Below are positions 36,041 to 44,464 of a stretch of 64,000 nt of DNA, in pieces. The notes below the pieces were generated by a model. The model made no database searches. It was not told the DNA's origin and saw nothing but the letters and a program-made list of their open reading frames with translations. The stretch spans positions 1-64,000 of the forward strand of contig NZ_AFNV02000009.1 in assembly GCF_000215955.2 (NCBI RefSeq), in the 5' to 3' direction. The position numbers were made by a program, and so were the translations under genes. Each line of letters begins with the position of its first letter. Within the stretch, counting starts at the first letter, position 1. The DNA is from Salinisphaera shabanensis E1L3A (lineage in GTDB: Bacteria; Pseudomonadota; Gammaproteobacteria; Nevskiales; Salinisphaeraceae).

Positions 36041-36304
36041 GCGACCAAATACGCGGTACGCGCTATCTCGGACGGTCTGCGCCAGGAAAATGACAAGCTC
36101 CGTGTGACTTGCGTCTATCCCGGCGTCGTCACGTCCGAACTCGCCGACAGTATTACCGACGAAAGCGCTGCCGAGGCCATGGCAACGTATCGGTCCATAG
36201 CGCTCAAGCCTGAGGCGATCGCCAACGCCATCGCTCACGCGATTGAGCAGCCCGAGGATGTCGATACGACAGAAATAGTCGTCCGGCCTACGGCGAGTGC
36301 CTGA
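36041..36304 (+). pseudogene. 3' fragment of a short-chain dehydrogenase/reductase gene
   Basis: Reads ATKYAVRAISDGLRQENDKLRVTCVYPGVVTSEL and continues to ALKPEAIANAIAHAIEQPEDVDTTEIVVRPTASA. This is the last third of a classical SDR, beginning inside the YxxxK active-site motif (the Tyr itself and the NAD-binding half are lost). It is fused head to head with the 5'-truncated atuA, so one rearrangement removed both 5' ends. Confidence 0.82.
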
Positions 36305-36380
36305 GACCGTATGCGGGCCGGCCTATTCGCCGGCCTGGGCCTGGCGCCGAAAACCACGGCCTCTCGCGGGCGGTCATGAA

Positions 36381-37325
36381 TCAGTTTTTCGATTCGTGGC
36401 GAACGGTATCAATGACGCCGCGCAGAAATGCGGCAGAGTCGTGCAGACGCTTGCGCTCTTCGTCCTCCAGCGGGCAGTCGATCACACGCGCCACGCCGGT
36501 GCGATCGATAACCGCCGGTACGCTGAGAACCACATCGTCGAGACCGTACTCGCCCTGCAGCATCACACCGACCGGCAGGATCGAATGTTCGTTGACGCTC
36601 ACTGCTTGCACGATGCGAAACACGCTGGCAGCGATTCCGTGGTCGGTGTTGCCCTTGCGTCGAAAGATTTCCAGGCCGACCTGCTTGACGTCCTCCAGCA
36701 CGCGGTCGCGGTCGAGTATCGGCAGATCGTGGCGAGCGCAGTAAGCGTCGAGCGGCACGCCGGCGATATTGCTCAACGACCAGGCGATGAAGGCTGTCTT
36801 GCCATGTTCGCCGAGCACGTAGCCAAAAACGTTCTTGGGATCGATGCCCAGATGATCGCCGACGATCTTCATGAAACGGGCGGTATCGATGATGCAGCCG
36901 GAACTGATCACACGGTGCCGCGGATAGCCGGTGTTCGCGATCACGAAATACGCGGTTATGTCGACCGGGTTCGTCACCAGTATCAACAGCGCATCAGGCG
37001 CGTAACGCTCCACCTCGCGGGCGATGTCGATGGTGATCTCGGCGTTGATGCTGGCGAGCTCGTCGCGCGTCTGGTCGCGCTTGATCTGGGCGCCGGCGGT
37101 GATGATGACGATATCGGCATCGCGACAATCGCTGTAATCGCCGCTGACCAACCGGGTATTGCGCGCGAACGTGAGTGCCGTGGTGTGCGAGAAATCCATG
37201 ATCTCGCCCTGGGCACGTTCGCGGTCGATATCGACCAGCACAAGCTCCGAGCAGGAGCCCATCAATAGAATATAGTCACAGATGCTCACGCCGACGTTGC
37301 CGGCGCCGATGACCGCGATTTTCAT
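36381..37325 (-). CDS. Lactate/malate dehydrogenase family protein
   Basis: A 314-residue NAD-dependent 2-hydroxyacid dehydrogenase. IGAGNVGVSI (NAD loop) is at residues 5-14, LVDIDRERAQGEIMDFSH near 30-46, LVTNPVDITAYFV near 116-128, and the catalytic His in GYVLGEHGKTAF near 170. The substrate loop reads AGAQIKRDQTRDEL. The residue that is Gln in lactate and Arg in malate dehydrogenases appears to be Ile, so the substrate is unclear. The substrate-carboxylate Arg (in TRDEL and in the ISSGCIIDTARF helix) is kept. Single gene. Confidence 0.82.
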   Translation of the reverse strand: MKIAVIGAGNVGVSICDYILLMGSCSELVLVDIDRERAQGEIMDFSHTTALTFARNTRLVSGDYSDCRDADIVIITAGAQIKRDQTRDELASINAEITIDIAREVERYAPDALLILVTNPVDITAYFVIANTGYPRHRVISSGCIIDTARFMKIVGDHLGIDPKNVFGYVLGEHGKTAFIAWSLSNIAGVPLDAYCARHDLPILDRDRVLEDVKQVGLEIFRRKGNTDHGIAASVFRIVQAVSVNEHSILPVGVMLQGEYGLDDVVLSVPAVIDRTGVARVIDCPLEDEERKRLHDSAAFLRGVIDTVRHESKN

Positions 37326-37439
37326 AGGCTGATTTTTCCGCGTGTTGATGCCTAAGCCGGTCTGTCTGACCGCAGAGATTCCAGCCTAAGCATGCAACGA
37401 TAGGGCCAGTTCGCGCTCTCGCCCATGGGTGGAAACGGG

Positions 37440-37643
37440 TTATTCGACCGCGCCCACCGCCCGGCTAACGGCCGCGGCATCGCTGTATTCGTCGTCGGGC
37501 AGCGCATCGATCACGGTCCGTACGCCCAGCGTGGCACCCTGCTGCTCTGCATGCGCGGCGAGCTGTTGCTTCGAGGCGGGGTATTCCATACCGCTCAGGT
37601 ATGTCTGGATTTCTGCCGCGCTCGCATGATCGGGACGGGCCAT
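37440..37643 (-). CDS. DUF2795 domain protein
   Basis: A 67-residue protein: ASAAEIQTYLSGMEYPASKQQLAAHAEQQGATLGVRTVIDALPDDEYSDAAAVSRAVG. This matches the DUF2795 pattern, a small helical domain of unknown function. ATG 37643 is chosen; an AGGAG-like site (GAAAGGAG) lies just upstream on the minus strand. Monocistronic. Confidence 0.82.
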   Translation of the reverse strand: MARPDHASAAEIQTYLSGMEYPASKQQLAAHAEQQGATLGVRTVIDALPDDEYSDAAAVSRAVGAVE

Positions 37644-37787
37644 AAGAGACTCCTTTCGAATAAAGCGACACCTTGCCAGCCCGTTGTTCGTCCGGCTAGC
37701 CCGCGCCGTGCTTTCCAAAGCTGTCCTACCACGATGAGCTGACTCAAAAACATCCTGCAGGCGACTCATCAGCGCTGTAGCTTGCGG

Positions 37788-38219
37788 TCACGGCCGGCCC
37801 AGCAATTCATGCAATACGTCGCCGTTGACCACCAGATCACTCAAATCGTAGCCATCGAGCACCTGCAGAAACGCTTGCTGTGCCTCGGCCAGCGCCCGTT
37901 TGAGCACACAAGCCGGGTCGATCGGGCATGTCGAATCCGGGCCGAAACATTCAAGCAGACGCAAATTCTCCGTACGGCGGACAAGCGCGCCGATGTTGAT
38001 GGACTCGGCCGGCATGGCCAATGCGAGTCCGCCGCCGCGGCCGCGAAAACTGTGCAGATAACCGAGCTGCACGAGTGTCTGCGCCACCTTGGCGACGTGG
38101 TTGGCGGAAATACCGTAGCGGGCAGCTGCATCCTGTACGCGTGCCGGCGTACTGTCCTTGCGCACGGCCATAAAAATTAGCAGGCGCAACGCGTAATCGG
38201 TATGGGTGGTGAGCTGCAT
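37788..38219 (-). CDS. nsrR: Rrf2-family nitric-oxide-sensing repressor NsrR
   Basis: A 143-residue Rrf2 protein. A winged HTH occupies residues 1-80 (MQLTTHTDYALRLLIFMAV, GISANHVAKVAQTLVQLGYLHSFRGRGGGLALA). The three cluster-binding cysteines occur in ECFGPDSTCPIDPAC, the NsrR spacing. NsrR carries an iron-sulphur cluster, and NO damages it and lifts repression. The gene is divergent from hmp, its classic target, with 74 bp between the starts, so hmp is probably under its control. Length is normal. Confidence 0.93.
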   Translation of the reverse strand: MQLTTHTDYALRLLIFMAVRKDSTPARVQDAAARYGISANHVAKVAQTLVQLGYLHSFRGRGGGLALAMPAESINIGALVRRTENLRLLECFGPDSTCPIDPACVLKRALAEAQQAFLQVLDGYDLSDLVVNGDVLHELLGRP

Positions 38220-38223
38220 GTGC

Positions 38224-38268
38224 TTGACCCCAAATAGGTAAACTATATACTCATTTTAAACAGGTAAA
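38224..38268 (+). promoter_or_regulatory. hmp promoter with possible NsrR-region repeats
   Basis: TTGACC (38224-38229) and TATACT (38246-38251) are 16 bp apart, a good sigma-70 promoter for hmp. The heptamer AGGTAAA occurs twice, at 38236-38242 (inside the spacer) and 38262-38268, 26 bp apart in direct orientation. An NsrR site is expected here, but the canonical palindrome is not clear. Confidence 0.6.
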
Positions 38269-38293
38269 TCAGATGCCACTTTAGGAGGCACGC

Positions 38294-39520
38294 ATGCTCA
38301 CCGACCAACAGACAGAAACAATCAAGGCCACGGCGCCCGCCCTTCAGGCCTGTGGCGAAGAGCTGGCGCGCGACATGTATGCCCGCATGTTCCGCAACAA
38401 CCCCGAGGTAAAGCCCTACTTCAACCCCGCCCATCAGCAATCCGGCCGTCAGCAGCGTGCCTTGGCGTCGGCGGTGTGCGCCTACGCACAGTATGTAGAC
38501 AACCCGGCCGCCCTGAGCGACGTGGTGGAGCTGATCGCGAACAAGCATGTTTCGCTCGGGATTCTTCCGGAACACTACCCGATCGTCGGCAAGAACCTGC
38601 TCGCGAGCATCGAACACGTAATGGGCGCCGCCGCCACTCCGCAAGTGCTCGATGCCTGGGCCGCCGCCTACGCACAGCTGGCCGATATCTTCATCAAGCG
38701 CGAACATTCATTGTACGACGCCAAGCAGCAGCGCTACGGCTGGACTGGCTTCAAGCCGTTCGTTGTCACCCGACGCGAACCGGTATCCGACAACATCGTG
38801 TCGCTGTATCTCGAGCCCGAAGACGGCCAGCCGCTGGCCGCCCACAAGCCGGGTCAGTACGTGGCCATTCACACGTCGCTACCCAACGGCGGCACGGCCT
38901 TGCGCAATTACAGCCTGTCGAACGCGCCCGGCACGCCCTATTACCGGATTAGCGTGAAGCGCGAAGAGGCGGCGAGCGCCGGGGCACCCGCCGGCGTGTT
39001 CTCGCACTATGCACACGACGAACTGGCCGTCGGCGATCGCGTACGTCTGAGCCCGCCGTGCGGCGAATTCACGCTGTCCCCGGCCACACAACCCAGCCAC
39101 CCTCTGGTGTTGCTGGCCGGCGGTGTCGGCATCACGCCGTTGCTGTCCATGCTTCACGCGGCGCTCGAGGAACAGCCGGCCCGCCCGGTGATCCTGATTC
39201 AAGCAGTGCGCGAAGAACGGCTACGGCCTTTTGTCGAGGAGTTAGGCGCGCTTGCGACCACGCATCCGAGTTTCACGCTGCACGTGCGCTATAGCGACGC
39301 GGCACCGCGAACCACGCCCGACGGCGCGCAAGTTAGTCAAGGCGTCATCGACAACACGCTACTCGACGAGCTACTGGGTGATCAGGCCGGAGAGTATTAC
39401 TTCTGCGGCCCGCCCGCCATGCTCTCGCACGTATGCCAGGTTCTGGATACACGCGGCGTTGGCGCGGGCGACATGCACTACGAGTTCTTCGGTCCGGCCG
39501 ACTCATTGGAGGCCGCATGA
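38294..39520 (+). CDS. hmp: Flavohaemoglobin nitric-oxide dioxygenase
   Basis: A 408-residue protein (family about 395-400). Globin domain about 1-140, with the proximal-His helix ANKHVSLGILPEHYPIVG. FAD domain 150-260 with RNYSLSNAPG and GVFSHY. NAD domain 265-400 with VLLAGGVGITPLLSML and FCGPPAML. It converts NO and O2 to nitrate with NADH. The start is supported by AGGAGG 6-7 bp upstream. Its stop overlaps the ATG of the Rieske gene (ATGA), so the two are coupled. Divergent nsrR supports NO-induced expression. Confidence 0.97.
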   Translation: MLTDQQTETIKATAPALQACGEELARDMYARMFRNNPEVKPYFNPAHQQSGRQQRALASAVCAYAQYVDNPAALSDVVELIANKHVSLGILPEHYPIVGKNLLASIEHVMGAAATPQVLDAWAAAYAQLADIFIKREHSLYDAKQQRYGWTGFKPFVVTRREPVSDNIVSLYLEPEDGQPLAAHKPGQYVAIHTSLPNGGTALRNYSLSNAPGTPYYRISVKREEAASAGAPAGVFSHYAHDELAVGDRVRLSPPCGEFTLSPATQPSHPLVLLAGGVGITPLLSMLHAALEEQPARPVILIQAVREERLRPFVEELGALATTHPSFTLHVRYSDAAPRTTPDGAQVSQGVIDNTLLDELLGDQAGEYYFCGPPAMLSHVCQVLDTRGVGAGDMHYEFFGPADSLEAA

Positions 39521-39840
39521 CATCGTCGGACTGGACCGCGGTTGCCCGCGTCGGCGAAATCCCCGATCAGCAGTGTTTACGCTGCGATATCGACGATGAG
39601 CCGATCGCGGTCTACAACCTCCGCGGTGAGTATTTCGCGATCGAGGATCGCTGCAGCCACGACGACGGCGAACTCGCCGACGGCTGGGTCGAAAACGGGT
39701 GCGCGGTCTGTCCGCGTCACGGTGCGCGCTTCGACATTCGCACTGGGCGGGTAACCGCGCCGCCGGCCTACGAGGATATTCACAGCTTTCCGCTGCGAGT
39801 CGTCGGCGATGTGATTGAAGTGTACGACGATCGCGACTAA
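39517..39840 (+). CDS. Rieske [2Fe-2S] ferredoxin-like protein
   Basis: A 107-residue small Rieske protein of the non-haem dioxygenase ferredoxin type. Both cluster motifs are present: C-x-H in DRCSHDDGELADG and C-x2-H in CAVCPRHGARFDIRTG. ATG 39517 overlaps the hmp stop codon by 3 bp, so it is translated with hmp. Such a pairing suggests electron transfer or cluster repair under NO stress, but that role is inferred only from position. Confidence 0.9.
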   Translation: MTSSDWTAVARVGEIPDQQCLRCDIDDEPIAVYNLRGEYFAIEDRCSHDDGELADGWVENGCAVCPRHGARFDIRTGRVTAPPAYEDIHSFPLRVVGDVIEVYDDRD

Positions 39841-39888
39841 GCCGCGCCGGAGACGTGCTCTGGTTATGACGAGTCCGGGATGAACGCG

Positions 39889-40578
39889 CTACGCAGAATA
39901 ACGGCGCAGCGCGCTCACGCTCGGGATATGCACGTGCGCGCCTTGCATACGAATGATGTCTTCTTCCTGGAGTACGCGCAGCACGCGCGAAAGCGTTTCC
40001 GGGGTTACGCCCAGATGGTTGGCGATCACACCCTTGCGCGTGGGCAGGCTCAGATCCGCGCTCGGGGCTTCGGCAGTCGGCACCAGACCGAGCAGATAAT
40101 GAACGATGCGGTATTGCGTGTTCTGCAGCGTCAGCGCTTCGATTTCGTCCCAGTGCGACTGGATGCGCTCCGTCATACGGGCCATCACGGTCCGGCAAAT
40201 CGCGAACGAAGTTTCCATCACACGCATATAGGCCGGGGTCGAGATCGACACCAGCCGTCCCGGCGTGAGCCCCTGCGCATTGACCGGGTAACGCGGCTCT
40301 CCCATGAACATCACGCTTTCGGCGAAGCTCTGCCCTGCCTGGATCAGGCGCATGATCTTTTCATGACCGCCGGCTGACACGCGAAACAGCTTGATAGTGC
40401 CACGGTCCAGCATGAAGAACGACGATGCATGATCGCCCTGGTCGAACAGCGTTTCGCCCTGTTCGAATGCCCGCACATGCAAATGCGGTCGAAGCTCCGC
40501 CATCTGCGCGTCGCTCAGATCGGCGAACAGATAGTGCTTGCGCAGTTCCGCCACCAGGCGTTCATCCGGGCTACTCAT
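39889..40578 (-). CDS. dnr: Crp/Fnr-family regulator, Dnr type
   Basis: A 229-residue protein. The cyclic-nucleotide-type beta barrel is at about 20-130 (GETLFDQGDHASSFFMLDRGTIKLFRVSAGGHEKIMRLIQAGQSFAESVMFMGEPRYPVNAQGL). A dimerisation helix follows (RMTERIQSHWDEIEALTLQNTQYRIVHYLL), then the HTH at 175-215 (TRKGVIANHLGVTPETLSRVLRVLQEEDII). The E-x2-SR recognition helix (PETLSRVL) predicts TTGA-N6-TCAA targets. It lacks the N-terminal cysteines of FNR, so it is Dnr-like, sensing NO through haem. A matching box lies 48 bp upstream, and another precedes nrdJa. ATG 40578 is chosen over 40608. Confidence 0.88.
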   Translation of the reverse strand: MSSPDERLVAELRKHYLFADLSDAQMAELRPHLHVRAFEQGETLFDQGDHASSFFMLDRGTIKLFRVSAGGHEKIMRLIQAGQSFAESVMFMGEPRYPVNAQGLTPGRLVSISTPAYMRVMETSFAICRTVMARMTERIQSHWDEIEALTLQNTQYRIVHYLLGLVPTAEAPSADLSLPTRKGVIANHLGVTPETLSRVLRVLQEEDIIRMQGAHVHIPSVSALRRYSA

Positions 40579-40597
40579 CGACAATCCTCGATCAGCC

Positions 40598-40639
40598 AGT
40601 ACAAGCAAGACTGGCCACTGTTTCCTTGATGCCGGTCAA
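40598..40639 (-). promoter_or_regulatory. FNR/Dnr box and class II promoter of dnr
   Basis: On the minus strand TTGACCGGCATCAA (40626-40639) fits TTGAT-N4-ATCAA with one mismatch. A -10-like TGTACT lies at 40603-40598. The centre-to-centre distance is 32 bp, as expected for a box at -41.5, suggesting autoregulation. Confidence 0.65.
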
Positions 40640-40881
40640 TGGCCTGCCAGCCCAGCATCGCTATATTCCGGGCACGGAGCCTACCCGCTCAAGCGCCTGT
40701 CTTCACAATCGCCTCATAGCCGAGCACGCCCCCAAGCCACCATGATCTTCGACGAGGCCTGCATCACTATGCCGTCTATTGTACCGAGGCCATCGCACCG
40801 GCCGCATGCGCACGTGCACCACGACCCCGCGATAGCCCGTTCTTGCTGGCAACGGATACAGAACAGCGGGCACACGTGCAG

Positions 40882-41343
40882 ATGACACTGCCCGGATTCG
40901 CGCTGGCGGTGCACGTGCTCTCGGTCGTCTGGTGGATCGGCGGACTGGCGTTCGTCACGCTCGTGTTTCTGCCGGCACTGCGGCGTGAACTCGATGACGA
41001 TCCACCCCGGCTCTTTGAAGCGATCGAGCACCGCTTCTCGCTGCAAGCACGCATCGCACTCATTCTGACCGGGCTGTCCGGCTTTTACCTGCTATACGCC
41101 TTCGATGCCTGGGCATGGCTGGCATTACCGCGTTTCTGGTGGTTGCAGGCGATGATCGGCTACTGGCTGTTGTTCGCGCTGGCACTGTTCGTCGCCGAGC
41201 CGCTCGGTCTAATGCAACGGCTATTTTTCGGCGCGCGCGACCCAAATCGTGCGTGGCGATACTTTCATGCTCTACATGCTGCTCTATTGGCCGGCGGCGC
41301 TGTCATCATCGCCGCAGCCGTTGCAGCCAATCACGGGCTCTAG
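40882..41343 (+). CDS. CopD-like integral membrane protein
   Basis: A 153-residue protein with four transmembrane segments: LAVHVLSVVWWIGGLAFVTLVFLPAL, IALILTGLSGFYLLYAF, WLQAMIGYWLLFALALFVAEPLG, and LHAALLAGGAVIIAAAVAA. His in the first helix and WWIGG are typical of the CopD/YkoY-like haem-binding or copper-transfer membrane group. No copper genes are near; the setting is between dnr and nrdJa. ATG 40882 is chosen, directly before the first helix. Confidence 0.7.
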   Translation: MTLPGFALAVHVLSVVWWIGGLAFVTLVFLPALRRELDDDPPRLFEAIEHRFSLQARIALILTGLSGFYLLYAFDAWAWLALPRFWWLQAMIGYWLLFALALFVAEPLGLMQRLFFGARDPNRAWRYFHALHAALLAGGAVIIAAAVAANHGL

Positions 41344-41499
41344 CCACCCCGGCGCTGCTATCCGCCAGCCCAAGCCGTCAAGCGTTTGCCGGCGGAGCCC
41401 TTGAAAACTGCGACGCGACGACGCGCCCGAGCGCTACAGGCCGCGCTATCGACGCTAGCGCCTCAATGCACGCCCTGCATTAAACACAACATGTAGCGA

Positions 41500-41541
41500 T
41501 TGACGCAGATCAAACCACAACATGGCGCGTTCCGGGATAGT
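41500..41541 (+). promoter_or_regulatory. FNR/Dnr box and class II promoter of nrdJa
   Basis: TTGACGCAGATCAA (41500-41513) has the same half-sites as the box upstream of dnr. A -10-like GATAGT lies at 41536-41541, again 32 bp centre to centre, placing the transcription start near 41548 and about 34 bp before the ATG. Confidence 0.7.
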
Positions 41542-41581
41542 GCCGCGCATATTCGGCTTACTGCCGCTCCAGGAGAACGGT

Positions 41582-43738
41582 ATGACATCCATCGCCCTCG
41601 CCCGTCGCCCTTCCAGCGCCGATTTCGACATCCCGCTACAGGCGGCGTCACTGGATATCTGGGATAAAAAATATCGATTGAAGTCCAAGGACGGGCAGCC
41701 GCTGGACGCGGATGTGGACGCCACCCGTCAACGTGTCGCCCGGGCGCTCGCCGACGTCGAGACGAACGACGACAAGCGCGAGGAATGGTATAAGAAATTT
41801 CTCTGGGCGCTGCGCCACGGCGCCATCCCGGCCGGCCGTATCATCTCCAATGCCGGCGCACAGGCACACAAACCGGCCACGTCCACCATCAACTGCACGG
41901 TCTCGGGCATCGTCGAAGACTCCATGGATGCGATTCTGGGCAAGGTGCACGAAGCCGGGCTCACGCTTAAAGCCGGCTGCGGCATCGGCTACGAGTTCTC
42001 CACGCTGCGGCCGAAGGGCGCCTATGTTTCGGGGGCTGGCGCCTATACATCCGGGCCGCTGTCGTTCATGGATATCTACGATCGCATGTGCTTCACGGTG
42101 TCCTCCGCGGGCGGTCGCCGGGGCGCGCAGATGGCCACCTTCGATGTCGGCCATCCGGACGTGCTCGACTTCATCCGTGCCAAGCGCGAATCCGGTCGGC
42201 TGCGGCAATTCAATCTGTCGCTGCTGATCACCGACGAGTTCATGCAGGCCGTACAAAGCGATGCCGATTGGCCGCTCGCGTTCCCGCTGCTCGAAGAAGA
42301 AGCATCGAGCGGCGAAGTGAATGTCGATGATCCGGCCCAGGTGATCTGGCGGGAGTGGCCATGCAGCGAGGGTTACGTCTCGCGCGAGGACGGCGCGGTG
42401 GCGTGCCGCATCTATCGAACGGTCAAGGCCCGGCGTGTATGGGACATGATCATGACGTCGACCTATGACTACGCCGAACCGGGCTTCATTCTCATCGACC
42501 GCGTCAACGAACTGAACAACAACTGGTTCTGCGAAGAAATCCGGGCGACCAATCCCTGCGGCGAGCAGCCGCTGCCGCCTTATGGCGCCTGTCTGCTGGG
42601 CTCGATCGACCTGACCTGTTTCGTGCGTGACCCGTTTACCGACAACGCCCATTTCGACTGGGACGAATACGCCCAGGTGGTCGACGTGTTCACTCGAATG
42701 CTGGACAACGTCGTGGAGATCAACGGTTTGCCACTGGCACGCCAGCGCGAAGAGATCATGCGCAAGCGGCGCCACGGCATGGGCTTTCTCGGGCTCGGTT
42801 CCGCGCTGACCATGCTGCGTATGAAATACGGCGATCCCGACTCGCTGGAATTCACCGAGCGCGTCGCAAAAGAGATGGCCCTGCAAGGCTGGCGTGCCGG
42901 GCTACAGCTCGCCGAGGAAAAAGGCGCCGCGCCGATCATGGACGAAGAATTCACGGTCAGCGAGGCAATGGTCACGCGCCGCCCGGAGATGATCGCCGAC
43001 GGCTATAGCGTCGGCGATACGATCAAGGCGCGCGTGCTGCACGCCAAGTACAGCCGCTACATGCAAAAGATCGCCGCCGAAGATCCGTCACTGGTCGAAC
43101 GGCTTGCCGAACACGGCGCCCGCTTCACCCACCACAGCTCGATCGCGCCCACCGGCACGATCTCCTTGTCGCTGGCGAACAACGCCAGTAACGGCATCGA
43201 GCCGAGCTTTGCACACCACTACTTTCGCAACGTCATTCGCGAAGGCCGCAAGTCGAAAGAAAAGGTGGATGTCTTTTCGATGGAGCTGCTCGCCTATCGG
43301 CACCTCATCGATGCCGAGGCACGCCCAGGCACCGATCCACAGACACGCAATCTGCCGGCGTACTTCATCACGGCCGATGAGATCACGCCCAAACAGCATG
43401 TTGATGTGCAGGCCGCGGCCCAGAAATGGATCGACTCCAGCATCTCGAAGACGGCCAATGTGCCGACCGATTATCCGTACGAGGATTTCAAGGACATCTA
43501 TCGCTACGCCCATCAACAGGGCCTCAAGGGCTGCACCACGTTTCGCTTCAACCCGGAGGCGTTCCAGGGCGTGCTGGTCAAGGAAAGTGACCTGAGCAAC
43601 ACCACGTACCGCTTCGTACTGGACGACGGCGCCGTGGTCGAAGCCAAAGGCGGCGACGAGATCGAATACGACGGTGAAACCCATACCGCCGCCAACCTGT
43701 TCGATGCCTTGAAAGAAGGCTACTACGGCCGCTTCTGA
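41582..43738 (+). CDS. nrdJ: Adenosylcobalamin-dependent ribonucleotide reductase, large part (NrdJa)
   Basis: A 718-residue class II reductase that makes dNTP precursors independently of oxygen, using coenzyme B12. STINCTVSG (redox Cys), LKAGCGIGYEFSTLRPKGAYVSGAGAYTSGPLSFM, NPCGEQPLPPYGACLLGSIDL with the radical Cys near 326, and SSIAPTGTISLSLANNASNGIEPSF are the expected blocks. As in pseudomonads, the C-terminus is moved to a separate gene 30 bp downstream. ATG 41582 is chosen for its AGGAG site. The upstream box suggests induction by Dnr under low oxygen or NO. Confidence 0.95.
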   Translation: MTSIALARRPSSADFDIPLQAASLDIWDKKYRLKSKDGQPLDADVDATRQRVARALADVETNDDKREEWYKKFLWALRHGAIPAGRIISNAGAQAHKPATSTINCTVSGIVEDSMDAILGKVHEAGLTLKAGCGIGYEFSTLRPKGAYVSGAGAYTSGPLSFMDIYDRMCFTVSSAGGRRGAQMATFDVGHPDVLDFIRAKRESGRLRQFNLSLLITDEFMQAVQSDADWPLAFPLLEEEASSGEVNVDDPAQVIWREWPCSEGYVSREDGAVACRIYRTVKARRVWDMIMTSTYDYAEPGFILIDRVNELNNNWFCEEIRATNPCGEQPLPPYGACLLGSIDLTCFVRDPFTDNAHFDWDEYAQVVDVFTRMLDNVVEINGLPLARQREEIMRKRRHGMGFLGLGSALTMLRMKYGDPDSLEFTERVAKEMALQGWRAGLQLAEEKGAAPIMDEEFTVSEAMVTRRPEMIADGYSVGDTIKARVLHAKYSRYMQKIAAEDPSLVERLAEHGARFTHHSSIAPTGTISLSLANNASNGIEPSFAHHYFRNVIREGRKSKEKVDVFSMELLAYRHLIDAEARPGTDPQTRNLPAYFITADEITPKQHVDVQAAAQKWIDSSISKTANVPTDYPYEDFKDIYRYAHQQGLKGCTTFRFNPEAFQGVLVKESDLSNTTYRFVLDDGAVVEAKGGDEIEYDGETHTAANLFDALKEGYYGRF

Positions 43739-43768
43739 GCCTACGGCTTACCACCAGAGAACAAGATC

Positions 43769-44464
43769 ATGGCCATAAGAATCGACCGCAAGATCGTCGA
43801 CTACAACGTCGCCCGACCGGACGACGAAGCGCCGCAAGCGCCCGCCGCACCGGAAATCGAGCACATGCACGAGCAGCTGCAGCGCCCGGACCGGCTCGAA
43901 GGCAAGAGCTACAAGGTGAAAACACCACTGTCCGACCATGCGTTGTACGTCACCATCAACCACGTCGTACTCAACGCCGGTACCGAGCACGAGTCACGCC
44001 GTCCGTTCGAGATGTTCATCAACTCGAAGAACATGGACCATTTTCAATGGATTGTGGCGCTCACGCGTATCGTGTCTGCCGTATTCCGCAAGGGCGGCGA
44101 CTGCACGTTTCTGGTGGAAGAGCTCAAGAGCGTATTCGACCCGCGCGGCGGTTACTTCAAGAAAGGCGGCAAGTTCATGCCGTCGCTGGTCGCCGAGATC
44201 GGGGACATCCTTGAGCAGCATCTTCAGCATATCGGGATGCTCGATGTCGACCCGCTGGATGAACACCAGAAAGCGTTCATTGCCGCCAAGCGCGCGGAAA
44301 TCGACGCCCGGCAACCGCAAAAACAGACCGACGCCGATTGCGACGACAGCGCGGCCGAATTCCCTGACGGCGCGCAGCTGTGTACCAAGTGCCATACCAA
44401 GGCCATGGTGATGATGGACGGCTGCCTCACCTGCCTGAACTGCGGCGACTCCAAGTGCGGCTAG
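43769..44464 (+). CDS. nrdJb: Ribonucleotide reductase class II C-terminal subunit (NrdJb, TSCPD)
   Basis: A 231-residue protein that supplies the C-terminal part of split class II reductases. The TSCPD-like domain covers about 45-160: YKVKTPLSDHALYVTINHV, RRPFEMFINSKNMDHFQWIVALTRIVSAVFRKGG. At the C-terminus CTKCHTKAMVMMDGCLTCLNCG carries paired CxxC motifs, a zinc ribbon or redox relay. It forms an operon with nrdJa (30 bp gap). Confidence 0.93.
   Translation: MAIRIDRKIVDYNVARPDDEAPQAPAAPEIEHMHEQLQRPDRLEGKSYKVKTPLSDHALYVTINHVVLNAGTEHESRRPFEMFINSKNMDHFQWIVALTRIVSAVFRKGGDCTFLVEELKSVFDPRGGYFKKGGKFMPSLVAEIGDILEQHLQHIGMLDVDPLDEHQKAFIAAKRAEIDARQPQKQTDADCDDSAAEFPDGAQLCTKCHTKAMVMMDGCLTCLNCGDSKCG

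Noticed and set aside
41648-42886. Antisense frame of 412 codons inside nrdJa
   Set aside because: The plus strand encodes the unmistakable class II reductase. The antisense frame has no recognisable content.
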